A DNA stretch of 64,000 bases, taken from assembly GCA_039180675.1 (NCBI GenBank), contig JBCDDC010000001.1:226140-290139 (forward strand), written 5' to 3'. A program made the position numbers and the translations under genes. This DNA is from Thermohalobaculum sp039180675. Lineage in GTDB: Bacteria > Pseudomonadota > Alphaproteobacteria > Rhodobacterales > Rhodobacteraceae. Shown piece by piece: positions 1-6,873 of this stretch (positions are counted from its first letter, which is position 1; each line of letters starts with the position of its first letter). The notes under the pieces were generated by a model. That model saw nothing but the letters and a program-made list of their open reading frames with translations. It did no database searches and was not told the origin of the DNA.

Positions 1-373
1 ATAGCGTGTCGAGGAGAGTGACCATCCGCTGCATATCCACGCCAGACGCCGGCCGGATCAGGATCCGCTGATCAGGTTTTGCCTGCATGCGCGCGCCCAC
101 CCTTTCGCCGAGCGCTTCCAACGTCAGTGTTTCACCGGCAAGGCGCACTCCGTCACTCCTCAGGTCGATCAGGAGCGAGCCCTCGACACCGCTTGGCGCA
201 CCCGGCTGTCCTGCCGAGCTCACCTGAATGGATCGCCAGTCAAGGAAGCTCGACGCCAGCATAAAGAAGACCAGCAAAATAAAGACCACGTCGATCAGCG
301 GCGTCAGGGAGATCTTCAGCCGCTTGCGGGGTTCACGCCCGAACGGTCGACTGGTATCCAACGCCGCCAGCAT
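1..373 (-). CDS. exbD: ExbD/TolR-type biopolymer transport protein (partial, C-terminus off the left edge)
   Basis: The frame opens with ATG at 373 and stays open to base 1. It encodes a short charged N-terminus, the ExbD hallmark LTPLIDVVFILLVFFML (proton-motive aspartate in the single membrane helix) and the start of a periplasmic domain. ExbD works with ExbB and TonB to pass proton-motive force to outer-membrane iron receptors. It overlaps the end of exbB by 41 bp in another frame, so the two are translationally coupled. About 124 residues are visible, close to the usual 130-145, so little is missing. TonB would be expected further left, but that is inference. A TolR role cannot be excluded, although the iron genes around it favour ExbD. 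Confidence 0.9.
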   Translation of the reverse strand, partial: MLAALDTSRPFGREPRKRLKISLTPLIDVVFILLVFFMLASSFLDWRSIQVSSAGQPGAPSGVEGSLLIDLRSDGVRLAGETLTLEALGERVGARMQAKPDQRILIRPASGVDMQRMVTLLDTL

Positions 374-1166
374 AGTCTGACTCCGTGAATGCGGATTGAG
401 GGACGGCTGCGCCGCTTGTGCTCAACTCGGTCGCGAAAACACCGGCGAGCGAGACGTCGATCCGGTGTTCCACACGCTCAAGCCTCCGCTCGAACCAGTT
501 GAAGGCGGCGACGACCGGGATCGCGACCGCAAGGCCGACAGCCGTTGTAAGCAAGGCCTCCCAGATGCCGCCGGATAGGATCGCGGGATCGACCTGGCTG
601 CCTGCGGCTTCCAGTTGCGAGAACGCCTCGATCATCCCGAGAACCGTGCCGAAGAGACCTAGGAGCGGCGCGATGGCGGCGATCACTTCGAGCGGCCGCA
701 TCCAGCCCCGCAGCGCTTCGACCCGTTCGGAAGCCTCGGCATAGCAGGCCTCCCGGATCTTTTCGTCGGCGATCCCACGCGCCTTGCCTTCGAGTGCGAG
801 CGCCAGCGTGCGCGCTGCGGGCTCGCGGCTTTCGATCGCAGTGTCGATCGCATCTTCCAGCCGCCCCTGACGATAAAGGCTCAAGGCGTCGCGGACCGCG
901 CGGGTTTTGCCAACCCCTGCGCGCTGGAATTGCCAAAGTTTTGCGACAATGAGCGTGAGTGCGAAGACCGAGAGGCAGATCAGGATGAGCACCACCGGCC
1001 CGCCGGCGATCAGCATCTCTAGCAGGTTGTCGAAGCCGGTTGTTGGCTCCGCGGCGGAGAGCGACGGCTCGTCTCCAGCGACCGCACCGTCGCCAGCATC
1101 AAGTGCCGAGCTCTCAAGGGAAGTTGCCGGCGCGTCGCCGGTATTCTGAACTGCTTCGTCAGACAT
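333..1166 (-). CDS. exbB: ExbB/MotA/TolQ-family proton channel
   Basis: This 277-residue inner-membrane protein has the three-helix ExbB pattern: helix 1 near residues 50-78, a cytoplasmic loop with conserved Ala/Glu-rich helices, and helices 2 and 3 near 158-180 and 203-225 with the typical APLLGLFGTVLGMI and TAVGLAVAIP stretches. It forms the proton channel that drives TonB. The N-terminal 45 residues are an acidic, Ala/Ser-rich extension without a clear signal peptide; a shorter start is possible, but ATG at 1166 is the only good one. It is followed directly by exbD (41-bp overlap) and preceded by a PepSY gene cluster, which points to iron rather than Tol function. Confidence 0.9.
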   Translation of the reverse strand: MSDEAVQNTGDAPATSLESSALDAGDGAVAGDEPSLSAAEPTTGFDNLLEMLIAGGPVVLILICLSVFALTLIVAKLWQFQRAGVGKTRAVRDALSLYRQGRLEDAIDTAIESREPAARTLALALEGKARGIADEKIREACYAEASERVEALRGWMRPLEVIAAIAPLLGLFGTVLGMIEAFSQLEAAGSQVDPAILSGGIWEALLTTAVGLAVAIPVVAAFNWFERRLERVEHRIDVSLAGVFATELSTSGAAVPQSAFTESDYAGGVGYQSTVRA

Positions 1167-1175
1167 GTTGTTTTC

Positions 1176-1583
1176 CTAGTTGATCAACTCGACCGAGCTG
1201 CGCGAGGCCGTCTCGATGAGATCCATACAGTCTTTCCGGGCTGTCCCGTCGCTCTCACAGCTTAGGATGTCGTTCACGAGAATCCGGCTCAAGCCGTCGC
1301 ATGTGGTCCCGTCCATGCCGAAGACCTTGACGCTTGTTCGCCCGGAGCGGAGCGGACCCATCTCGACGGCAAGCCGTCTTGATATCACGCCGTCGGGGTC
1401 GAACATGACGAGGTCCAGGGCCAACTTGTCGAAGCTTTGGGCCGTCGAATTCTCGATCACGATATAGGCTTGGCAAGCCTCGCCAGCAGCCTCCAGCTTG
1501 TTCAACTCGACGCGAACTTTGTTACCTTCCGCCGACGCGGAGATGGGGAGCGCCAGAAGCGATGTCACAAGTAGTTTCTTCAT
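1176..1583 (-). CDS. Small exported protein of the ExbBD/PepSY operon, function unknown
   Basis: The product is 135 residues with a Sec signal peptide (MKKLLVTSLLALPISASA, predicted cut after residue 18). The mature part is a compact beta-rich domain with four cysteines (EACQ, TTCD, LSCE, KDCM), enough for two disulfide bonds in the periplasm. I do not recognise a characterised family. It overlaps the upstream gene by 4 bp and ends 9 bp before exbB, so it belongs to the same transcript. A periplasmic accessory role in TonB-linked uptake is inferred from position only. Confidence 0.75.
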   Translation of the reverse strand: MKKLLVTSLLALPISASAEGNKVRVELNKLEAAGEACQAYIVIENSTAQSFDKLALDLVMFDPDGVISRRLAVEMGPLRSGRTSVKVFGMDGTTCDGLSRILVNDILSCESDGTARKDCMDLIETASRSSVELIN

Positions 1584-2074
1584 GAGTTTCCCCCGGAAGC
1601 GGCGATTGAGATCCTCGGTTTCTCCTCACCCTCGAGCATCGAGACCTTGGCTTCGAGTTCGCGGATGCGCTCGTTCAAGGATGCGATCTCTGCATCGCGG
1701 CCCCCGGCACTCCAGTTGGCCGATTTAACCCGGGCCACGACGTCGGATCTGGCGTCGGCAATGCGTGCCGACAGCGCCGCCTGAACTTCGCTAGCCCAGC
1801 TCTTGAACTGCGCAATGTGGATGGGAGAGGTAGCTGCGACGCCCCAGCCGATCACGGTGACACCGCCGGCCCAGATAACCATAGCTGCCCAGTAGCCTAG
1901 AAGCATGAAAATGACGCCGGGGCCGAGAATGGCAAGTCTTGCGGGCCAGAGATACGTGCGCTCCGTCACTTGCTCCTGTCTGAAAGCCCGGCGCCGCTTT
2001 GGGTCCGTGACCGCGATGTAGGCCGCAGCCACTGCCGAGAGGAGCAGGGCGATTATGGTCAGAAAGGACGTCAT
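1580..2074 (-). CDS. Membrane protein with C-terminal coiled coil, function unknown
   Basis: The 164-residue product has one hydrophobic helix at residues 1-20, a second long hydrophobic region at about 45-85 that could hold one or two helices, then an Ala-rich helix and a short heptad-like coiled coil (around 128-152, rich in Glu/Arg/Leu). It is locked into the operon by 4-bp overlaps with both neighbours (2071-2074 and 1580-1583). No catalytic motif is visible. Its place between a PepSY protein and exbB suggests an envelope scaffold or assembly role for the uptake machinery, but this is inference. Confidence 0.75.
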   Translation of the reverse strand: MTSFLTIIALLLSAVAAAYIAVTDPKRRRAFRQEQVTERTYLWPARLAILGPGVIFMLLGYWAAMVIWAGGVTVIGWGVAATSPIHIAQFKSWASEVQAALSARIADARSDVVARVKSANWSAGGRDAEIASLNERIRELEAKVSMLEGEEKPRISIAASGGNS

Positions 2075-3642
2075 TCGGCAGGTTCCAGATGCCGCCGCCG
2101 GATCAACGGTGCCGCGTGGCGGAGCGGGCGCAGGAGCACCAGGCCGCCGATCACCAGCAGGATGTCGATGGTCAGAACCGCCATTTGTCCCTGGATCAGC
2201 GCTTCGCTCCAGCTCAGGCCGCCGACGATATGCCTGAAGAGGGGGAGCAGCACGGACATGTAGCCCAGCCAGCGGATGTAACGCTCAGTCGGATCTTTCT
2301 TTCCAAAGCCCACCCAGATGCAAACGATGGTCGCGATGGCAAAGGCAACCGGGGTCCAGAAAACTGTGTCTCCGGCCGGTAGGAAGAAGAAGAAGCCATA
2401 GGCCGAACCAAGCACCGCGATCGGCAGGCCCCAGATCGTGATCGTGAGCGCGCGATTGAAATTCTGCCAAAGCCGCTCTTCCTCCCGCCGTTTTGTCCAG
2501 AGGAGCATGCCCGTGGCAGTGACGTAGGCCATTGCGAGGCCGAGCGCGAGCCACACGGTTTTGGAGAGAAGGCCAGCGAAATTTCCGAAATGCAGCGGCC
2601 CCATGAGCGAGACCAGACTGGACCCTACTGAAGGTGCCAGCCCAATCGTCGGCTTCACGCCCAGATATTCGCGCGTGACGCCATCGAAAAGCAGTGTCTG
2701 TCGCGTCAAATCGCTGGGCGCTGGCGAGTGGAAAGACGTCACCATAGCCGATGCGCTGCCGTAGTGATCGATCTGCAGAAGCGTTGGCGCTCCGCCTACC
2801 CGCGAGGTGGCATCCGCGATAATATAGTCGAGGCTCGCGAGGGATGTCCGCGTCAGGTCAAGCTCATCCGGCACGCCCAAAACCGTCTCGACCAGCGCCT
2901 GCTGATCCCCGCCGAATGCGACCATCGCAAGGACGGGTACCGCGAGTGAGAGTGCGAAACTGAAGAACGCCCCCGTGAAAGCCAGAATGATCGCGAACGG
3001 CAAGCTCCAAGAAGCAGCCAGGATGTGCCGGTCACGCGCTGTGACCAGCCGCTCGCCCGGGCGAGCTGGCAGGAAAGCGTCTCGAAACAGATGCTTGTGC
3101 ATCAGGAACCCGGTGACGGAAGCGGCCATCATCAGGAGGCCGAGGATCCCGGTCATGTAGAGCCCCCAGGGCTCCGGCAGGTAGAGCTGCACATGGAGAT
3201 CAACCAGGAAACGACTTAGGGCAGCACCCCTGTCCGCGCCGAAAACCTCACCAGAAAAACCTTCCTTCCGGCTGACTTCTTCACCTGTCTCCTTATCGAG
3301 AGTTAGGAGAATAACGTAGTCATCTAGACCGCCGGTGTCCGGATTTGTTTGGTGTGACTGAAAGGAAACCCTCATCTGGCCTTCGACGTGCGGCCTGACA
3401 AAGACTTCTTCATAAAACTTGGGATCGATGCCTCGTGCCGCGTTCCGCACGATCCGATCGACCTTCCCGGAGAGACCGTTTTCGACCTGAGCGCTTCCTT
3501 GCGACCAATCCCGGATCTCATTGTCGAAGACGACGATCGCACCGGTGACGATCACGACATAGAGAAGGATCCCAAGAACGGTGCCCGACCAGCCATGAAT
3601 AGCCGTGAGCCGCTTCGTTCTCGATTGTGACATTGCAATCAT
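2071..3642 (-). CDS. PepSY-associated transmembrane protein (iron-uptake type)
   Basis: This 523-residue protein has the PepSY_TM layout: an N-terminal helix after a short basic segment (near 20-40), a periplasmic PepSY-like domain containing a D-x-E-T-G-E sequence, then several helices (about 150-170, 205-240, 350-375, 395-420, 425-450, 465-500). Proteins of this family sit beside TonB receptors and ExbBD and are thought to act as inner-membrane ferric-siderophore or haem-linked reductases; that role is family knowledge, not shown here. It overlaps the next gene by 4 bp. Histidines are present in membrane-proximal positions (HGW near the N-terminus, LHV, LHFGN), consistent with haem ligation. 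Confidence 0.85.
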   Translation of the reverse strand: MIAMSQSRTKRLTAIHGWSGTVLGILLYVVIVTGAIVVFDNEIRDWSQGSAQVENGLSGKVDRIVRNAARGIDPKFYEEVFVRPHVEGQMRVSFQSHQTNPDTGGLDDYVILLTLDKETGEEVSRKEGFSGEVFGADRGAALSRFLVDLHVQLYLPEPWGLYMTGILGLLMMAASVTGFLMHKHLFRDAFLPARPGERLVTARDRHILAASWSLPFAIILAFTGAFFSFALSLAVPVLAMVAFGGDQQALVETVLGVPDELDLTRTSLASLDYIIADATSRVGGAPTLLQIDHYGSASAMVTSFHSPAPSDLTRQTLLFDGVTREYLGVKPTIGLAPSVGSSLVSLMGPLHFGNFAGLLSKTVWLALGLAMAYVTATGMLLWTKRREEERLWQNFNRALTITIWGLPIAVLGSAYGFFFFLPAGDTVFWTPVAFAIATIVCIWVGFGKKDPTERYIRWLGYMSVLLPLFRHIVGGLSWSEALIQGQMAVLTIDILLVIGGLVLLRPLRHAAPLIRRRHLEPAE

Positions 3643-3649
3643 CGCGACC

Positions 3650-4072
3650 TCAGAACGCCGTCACAATCAGGAAACTTTGGAATGCGATGGTGCCGATCAT
3701 CACTAGGGAGCCGCGCGGCAGGTTCTCTTCCATGCAGCAATACATGAAGAAGACGACCCAGATCAGTGGGAAGAGCACAACGGGCATGACGATATGATCT
3801 ATCTGAGCGCCGCCTTGCGGCATCCAGAGCGGCATCGTCGCCATGGTAAGAACCGACGCGATCAGCGCGCCGGGCAGGGCAAGGATCCAACGGGTGGTCA
3901 AAGGACGCTGTGAAATCGCATCTGCGACCGCCTGTACAACGCGTCTCACAGCCCCAAGCGGGTTAGCTCGCGGCCGTTGAGCCCCTGGTCTCTCCGATAC
4001 TGTCGTATTGTGCGCCAAGGCGATTTCCGTCTGAAACAGGGGCGAACGAGAGCTCGGGCTTGCTGGAAACAC
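3650..4072 (-). CDS. Small membrane protein heading the PepSY/ExbBD operon (DUF3649-like position)
   Basis: Up to 140 residues, with a basic N-terminal half and three hydrophobic helices at about 63-85, 90-112 and 122-138. The pattern (Trp-x-Leu-Ala-Leu-Pro-Gly at the first helix) and its place directly before a PepSY_TM gene resemble the small DUF3649-type proteins of iron operons; this assignment is tentative. The first in-frame start is GTG at 4072; TTG at 4018 would remove 18 residues, and neither has a strong ribosome binding site, so the start is unsettled. The stop lies 7 bp before the PepSY gene. Confidence 0.6.
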   Translation of the reverse strand: MFPASPSSRSPLFQTEIALAHNTTVSERPGAQRPRANPLGAVRRVVQAVADAISQRPLTTRWILALPGALIASVLTMATMPLWMPQGGAQIDHIVMPVVLFPLIWVVFFMYCCMEENLPRGSLVMIGTIAFQSFLIVTAF

Positions 4073-4623
4073 CTCGTTTCATGTGGCTGGCCGCGACCCA
4101 CGAGTAACTCGTTAATCTAGGCCAGAAAGTCAAGGAAACTGATGGCGGCAAAGGCGCTTGCTCCCAATCTTCTGAAGGCCCGAAATATTGCGATATCCGG
4201 CGTGAACCATTGTTTTGCGTGAGTATCATTCGCGAAATAGGAATGATCTGTGCCTGTCTCGAGGGGCTCGGACGGAAGAGTCGCAGGGTTGCCCCCAGCC
4301 GCCCGATTGTCTTGGGCGAACACCACCTTTGGAATGCGGTTCCGGCGCGTGCGACATGATATCCGACCAAAACTATCGGATTGACAAATCCGACCCTTTC
4401 ACTCAGCCTTCCAAAGTCTTCGCATCTTGCATCTTTTCGTGAGCAGACTTGGACGTTTGGGCTTTTAGAGATGCGCAGTCATCGGGCCATCGGGGTTGAA
4501 GAAACGGATCATGAAAAGAAGACCGACAAGACAGACAGCTTCTACGCGTGCGTCACGTGTCTCTGAACTGGTTCTGTCATCGCTCTCCGATGGTCTGGCC
4601 CCGATTATTCGGCAGGCGCCAGG
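4073..4623. promoter_or_regulatory. Divergent control region between two iron operons
   Basis: This 551-bp stretch separates the minus-strand ExbBD/PepSY operon from the plus-strand hemP operon. I find no convincing gene in it; its short open frames lack ribosome binding sites and family features. It is more A/T rich than its surroundings and holds an 18-bp palindrome at 4376-4393. It must contain the promoters of both operons, which are expected to respond to iron (Fur/Mur, Irr or RirA in this group), but I see no clear copy of a consensus box for any of these. Confidence 0.6.
4376..4393. promoter_or_regulatory. Palindrome overlapping TTGACA, candidate operator of the iron region
   Basis: The sequence is a perfect 7+7 inverted repeat (TCGGATT, GACA, AATCCGA). 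A TTGACA hexamer at 4381-4386 lies across its centre, and the reverse strand offers TTGTCA at the same place with GGATAT 17 bp further on. An operator covering a -35 box in a divergent iron promoter region is plausible. It does not match the Fur, Irr or RirA consensus that I know, so the regulator is unknown. Confidence 0.4.
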
Positions 4624-4806
4624 ATGGTGACGAAATCCGACACTGCGCTCGTCAAGGATGCGGTGGTTCAGGATCACTACGCCTCTGTGCCCACGCATGC
4701 AGCGGAGAAGTTGATGGCCGGTGGAAAGAAGGCCGTCATCGTTCTCGAAGATCAGATCTACACCCTGCAGATCACCCGGCAGGGCAAATTGCTTTTGACG
4801 AAATGA
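4624..4806 (+). CDS. hemP: Hemin uptake protein HemP
   Basis: The 60-residue product ends with the HemP signature: a helix with L-M-A-G-G-K-K-A-V-I-V, an acidic turn, then Y-T-L-Q-I-T-R-Q-G-K-L-L-L-T-K. HemP/HmuP proteins are small cytoplasmic factors of haem and iron operons; in some proteobacteria a homologue acts as a co-activator of haem receptor transcription. Length and motif are full. Its stop overlaps the start of the next gene (ATGA at 4803-4806), making it the first gene of a long iron operon, and it lies opposite the ExbBD operon. Confidence 0.9.
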   Translation: MVTKSDTALVKDAVVQDHYASVPTHAAEKLMAGGKKAVIVLEDQIYTLQITRQGKLLLTK

Positions 4807-5294
4807 ACCAGCCCACCATGCCACGCGGCGCCGCCCCCGTCGGTTACTTGTCCGAACTGCCCGAGGTCGAAGCGACGGCCGTTCGATATCTGCGCATGTG
4901 GTGCGAAGGTCCCGAGCATCAGGAAGAGGTCTGGAACGATCTGACCGCCCATCTAGGCCCGCATGAGGGGCGCATCGCGATGCGCAGTCTCGAAGAGCTC
5001 TGCAGCCTGATTGCGGAGCGGGGACGCCGCCCGCTGATGCGCCATGACATTTGCTGCAAATGCCTCGGCGGCGATGAGGCAGCGTTTGCCAACCTTGTCG
5101 GTGCCGCAGGGGATGGGGTCGAACAGGACAGTCTTTTGTTCGCGGCTTTGCTGGTGGACGGGCAACGCGCCCTCTGCGCTGTTCGCCTTGCTAACCGGAT
5201 CGCGAGTTCGCTGTCTCAACTCGTCGCGCAGGGTCAGCACGAAACGATCACCCACGCGACCTATTCAAAACCGATGCACAACCGTCTCCACTAA
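4803..5294 (+). CDS. Unknown protein coupled to HemP, with Cys/His cluster
   Basis: The product is 163 residues, with no signal peptide or membrane helix, so it is probably cytoplasmic. I do not recognise a family. The N-terminal half is helical and acidic; the centre carries an unusual H-D-I-C-C-K-C-L-G-G-D-E motif (about residues 81-92) with three closely spaced cysteines, and other cysteines lie at WCEG, ELCS and ALCA. The C-terminal third is a Leu/Ala-rich helix. The start codon overlaps the hemP stop and the stop is 12 bp before the imelysin gene. A metal- or haem-sensing or metal-carrying role is possible from the Cys/His cluster and context, but is inference. Confidence 0.8.
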   Translation: MNQPTMPRGAAPVGYLSELPEVEATAVRYLRMWCEGPEHQEEVWNDLTAHLGPHEGRIAMRSLEELCSLIAERGRRPLMRHDICCKCLGGDEAAFANLVGAAGDGVEQDSLLFAALLVDGQRALCAVRLANRIASSLSQLVAQGQHETITHATYSKPMHNRLH

Positions 5295-5306
5295 GAGGAT
5301 GAACTG

Positions 5307-6569
5307 ATGAAAGCCACCAAACTGGCCATGGCAGCGTTTGCCACCACACTGGCCCTTCCCGCATTCGCAGCGGACAAAGCGGCCGTGGTCGCTCATTACG
5401 CTGACATCGCAGAAGCGAAGTACTCCGACAGTCTCACCACGGCCAGGGTGTTGCAAAGCGCAGTGAACGCGCTGATCGCCTCACCATCAGCAGAAGCGCT
5501 TCAGACCGCCAAAGACGCTTGGCTCGCCGCACGCGTGCCGTATCAGCAGACCGAGGTCTACCGTTTCGGCAACGCGATCGTCGACGATTGGGAGGGCAAG
5601 GTGAATGCCTGGCCGCTCGATGAGGGGCTCATCGACTATGTTGATGCCTCCTACGGCGGTCCGACCGAAGAGAATGAGTTCGCGGCGCTGAACGTGATCG
5701 CGAATGCGAAGTTTACACTCTCCGGCGAGGAGATCGACGCGACCGAAATCACGCCCGACCTGCTCGAGAACGTGCTGCACGAGGCCGATGGGGTCGAGGC
5801 GAACGTGGCGACCGGCTACCACGCGATCGAGTTCCTTCTCTGGGGTCAGGACCTGAACGGCCACGGGCCGGGCGCCGGCAACCGGCCCTGGACAGACTAT
5901 GCGAAGGGTGACGGCTGCACCGGCGGCAATTGCGACCGCAGAGCGGATTATCTCAAAGCAGCCACCGACCTGCTCGTGACCGATCTCGAGTGGATCACGG
6001 CCCAGTTTGCCGAGGGCGGCGAGGGCCGCACGACGCTGACTGGCGATCCGGCAGCGGGCGTTGTCGCGATCCTGACCGGGATGGGTTCTCTCTCCTATGG
6101 CGAGCAGGCGGGTGAGCGGATGCGCCTTGGCCTGATGCTCAACGACCCCGAGGAGGAGCACAGCTGCTTTGCCGACAACACCCACAACGATCACTTCTAC
6201 GACGGTCTGGGTATCCAGAACGTCTATCTCGGCAACTACGTACGCATCGATTCGAGCTTGATGACGGGACCGTCGCTTTCGGATCTCGTGAAGGAAGCGG
6301 ACCCTGAGCTGGACGCGGAGATGCGGGCCAAGCTTGACGCCTCGGTCCTCGCACTTGGCCGGATCAAGACCGTTGCCGAAGCGGGCTTCAAATACGACCA
6401 GATGCTGGAGCGCGGCAATTCCGACGGTGAAGCACTGGTCATGGGTGGTGTGAATGCCCTGATCGATCAGACCCGGTCGATCGAGCGGGTCGTCTCTGCC
6501 CTCGATCTCGAGCAGATCGCATTTGAGGGCTCCGACAGCCTGGACAATCCCTCGGCGGTCTTCCAGTGA
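5307..6569 (+). CDS. Imelysin-family periplasmic iron-uptake protein (IrpA-like)
   Basis: This 420-residue protein starts with a Sec signal peptide (cut after LPAFA, about residue 21). It carries the imelysin GxHxxE motif as G170-Y-H172-A-I-E175, followed by FLLWGQD, and the typical NRPWTDY and CSFADNTHND stretches of iron-regulated protein A. Imelysins are periplasmic or outer-membrane-attached iron-handling proteins made under iron limitation; they have no peptidase activity despite the family name. It follows the unknown Cys protein by 12 bp and precedes a ferredoxin gene by 13 bp. Full length for the family. Confidence 0.9.
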   Translation: MKATKLAMAAFATTLALPAFAADKAAVVAHYADIAEAKYSDSLTTARVLQSAVNALIASPSAEALQTAKDAWLAARVPYQQTEVYRFGNAIVDDWEGKVNAWPLDEGLIDYVDASYGGPTEENEFAALNVIANAKFTLSGEEIDATEITPDLLENVLHEADGVEANVATGYHAIEFLLWGQDLNGHGPGAGNRPWTDYAKGDGCTGGNCDRRADYLKAATDLLVTDLEWITAQFAEGGEGRTTLTGDPAAGVVAILTGMGSLSYGEQAGERMRLGLMLNDPEEEHSCFADNTHNDHFYDGLGIQNVYLGNYVRIDSSLMTGPSLSDLVKEADPELDAEMRAKLDASVLALGRIKTVAEAGFKYDQMLERGNSDGEALVMGGVNALIDQTRSIERVVSALDLEQIAFEGSDSLDNPSAVFQ

Positions 6570-6582
6570 CCGGGGTTGCGTG

Positions 6583-6855
6583 ATGATCATTTGTTCCTGT
6601 GCAGTGATCTCATCCGAAGACATCGCGCGTGCGGTGGAGTGGATGCGTTCGGCCGATCCGCATGTGGTCATCACGCCCGGCAAGGTCTACCGTGCGCTTG
6701 GAAAGAAGCCGGTCTGTGGGGGTTGCTCTCAGATGTTTGTCGTTGCCGCCCACGAAGCGGCTTCGACAGGGCTTCCCATGGAGCTTCGTAACTTGCGAGG
6801 AACTGCACAAAGAACCAAAAGGAATGTTGAAGAACGTCGGGAAGGCATGATCTGA
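6583..6855 (+). CDS. bfd: Bacterioferritin-associated ferredoxin-type [2Fe-2S] protein
   Basis: The 90-residue product begins MIICSCAVIS and has the Bfd cysteine pattern C4-x-C6 and C45-x2-C48 for one [2Fe-2S] cluster. Bfd donates electrons to bacterioferritin to release stored iron; no bacterioferritin gene is in the window. The C-terminal 30 residues are a basic tail. ATG at 6583 is preferred because the fold begins there; upstream in-frame codons only overlap the end of the imelysin gene. Its insertion between a periplasmic imelysin and a di-haem protein gene suggests coordinated iron mobilisation in the cytoplasm. Confidence 0.85.
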   Translation: MIICSCAVISSEDIARAVEWMRSADPHVVITPGKVYRALGKKPVCGGCSQMFVVAAHEAASTGLPMELRNLRGTAQRTKRNVEERREGMI

Positions 6856-6873
6856 CCGGCTGACTGGAACCGG

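Noticed and set aside
4497..4511. TGA-N9-TCA, resembling an iron-responsive (RirA-type) half-site pattern upstream of hemP
   Set aside because: Only six fixed bases match, which is expected by chance in a 551-bp region, and the inner bases do not fit the T/A-rich consensus.
5487..6683. A 398-codon minus-strand frame opposite the first imelysin
   Set aside because: Shadow of the imelysin gene; no signal peptide, no family pattern.
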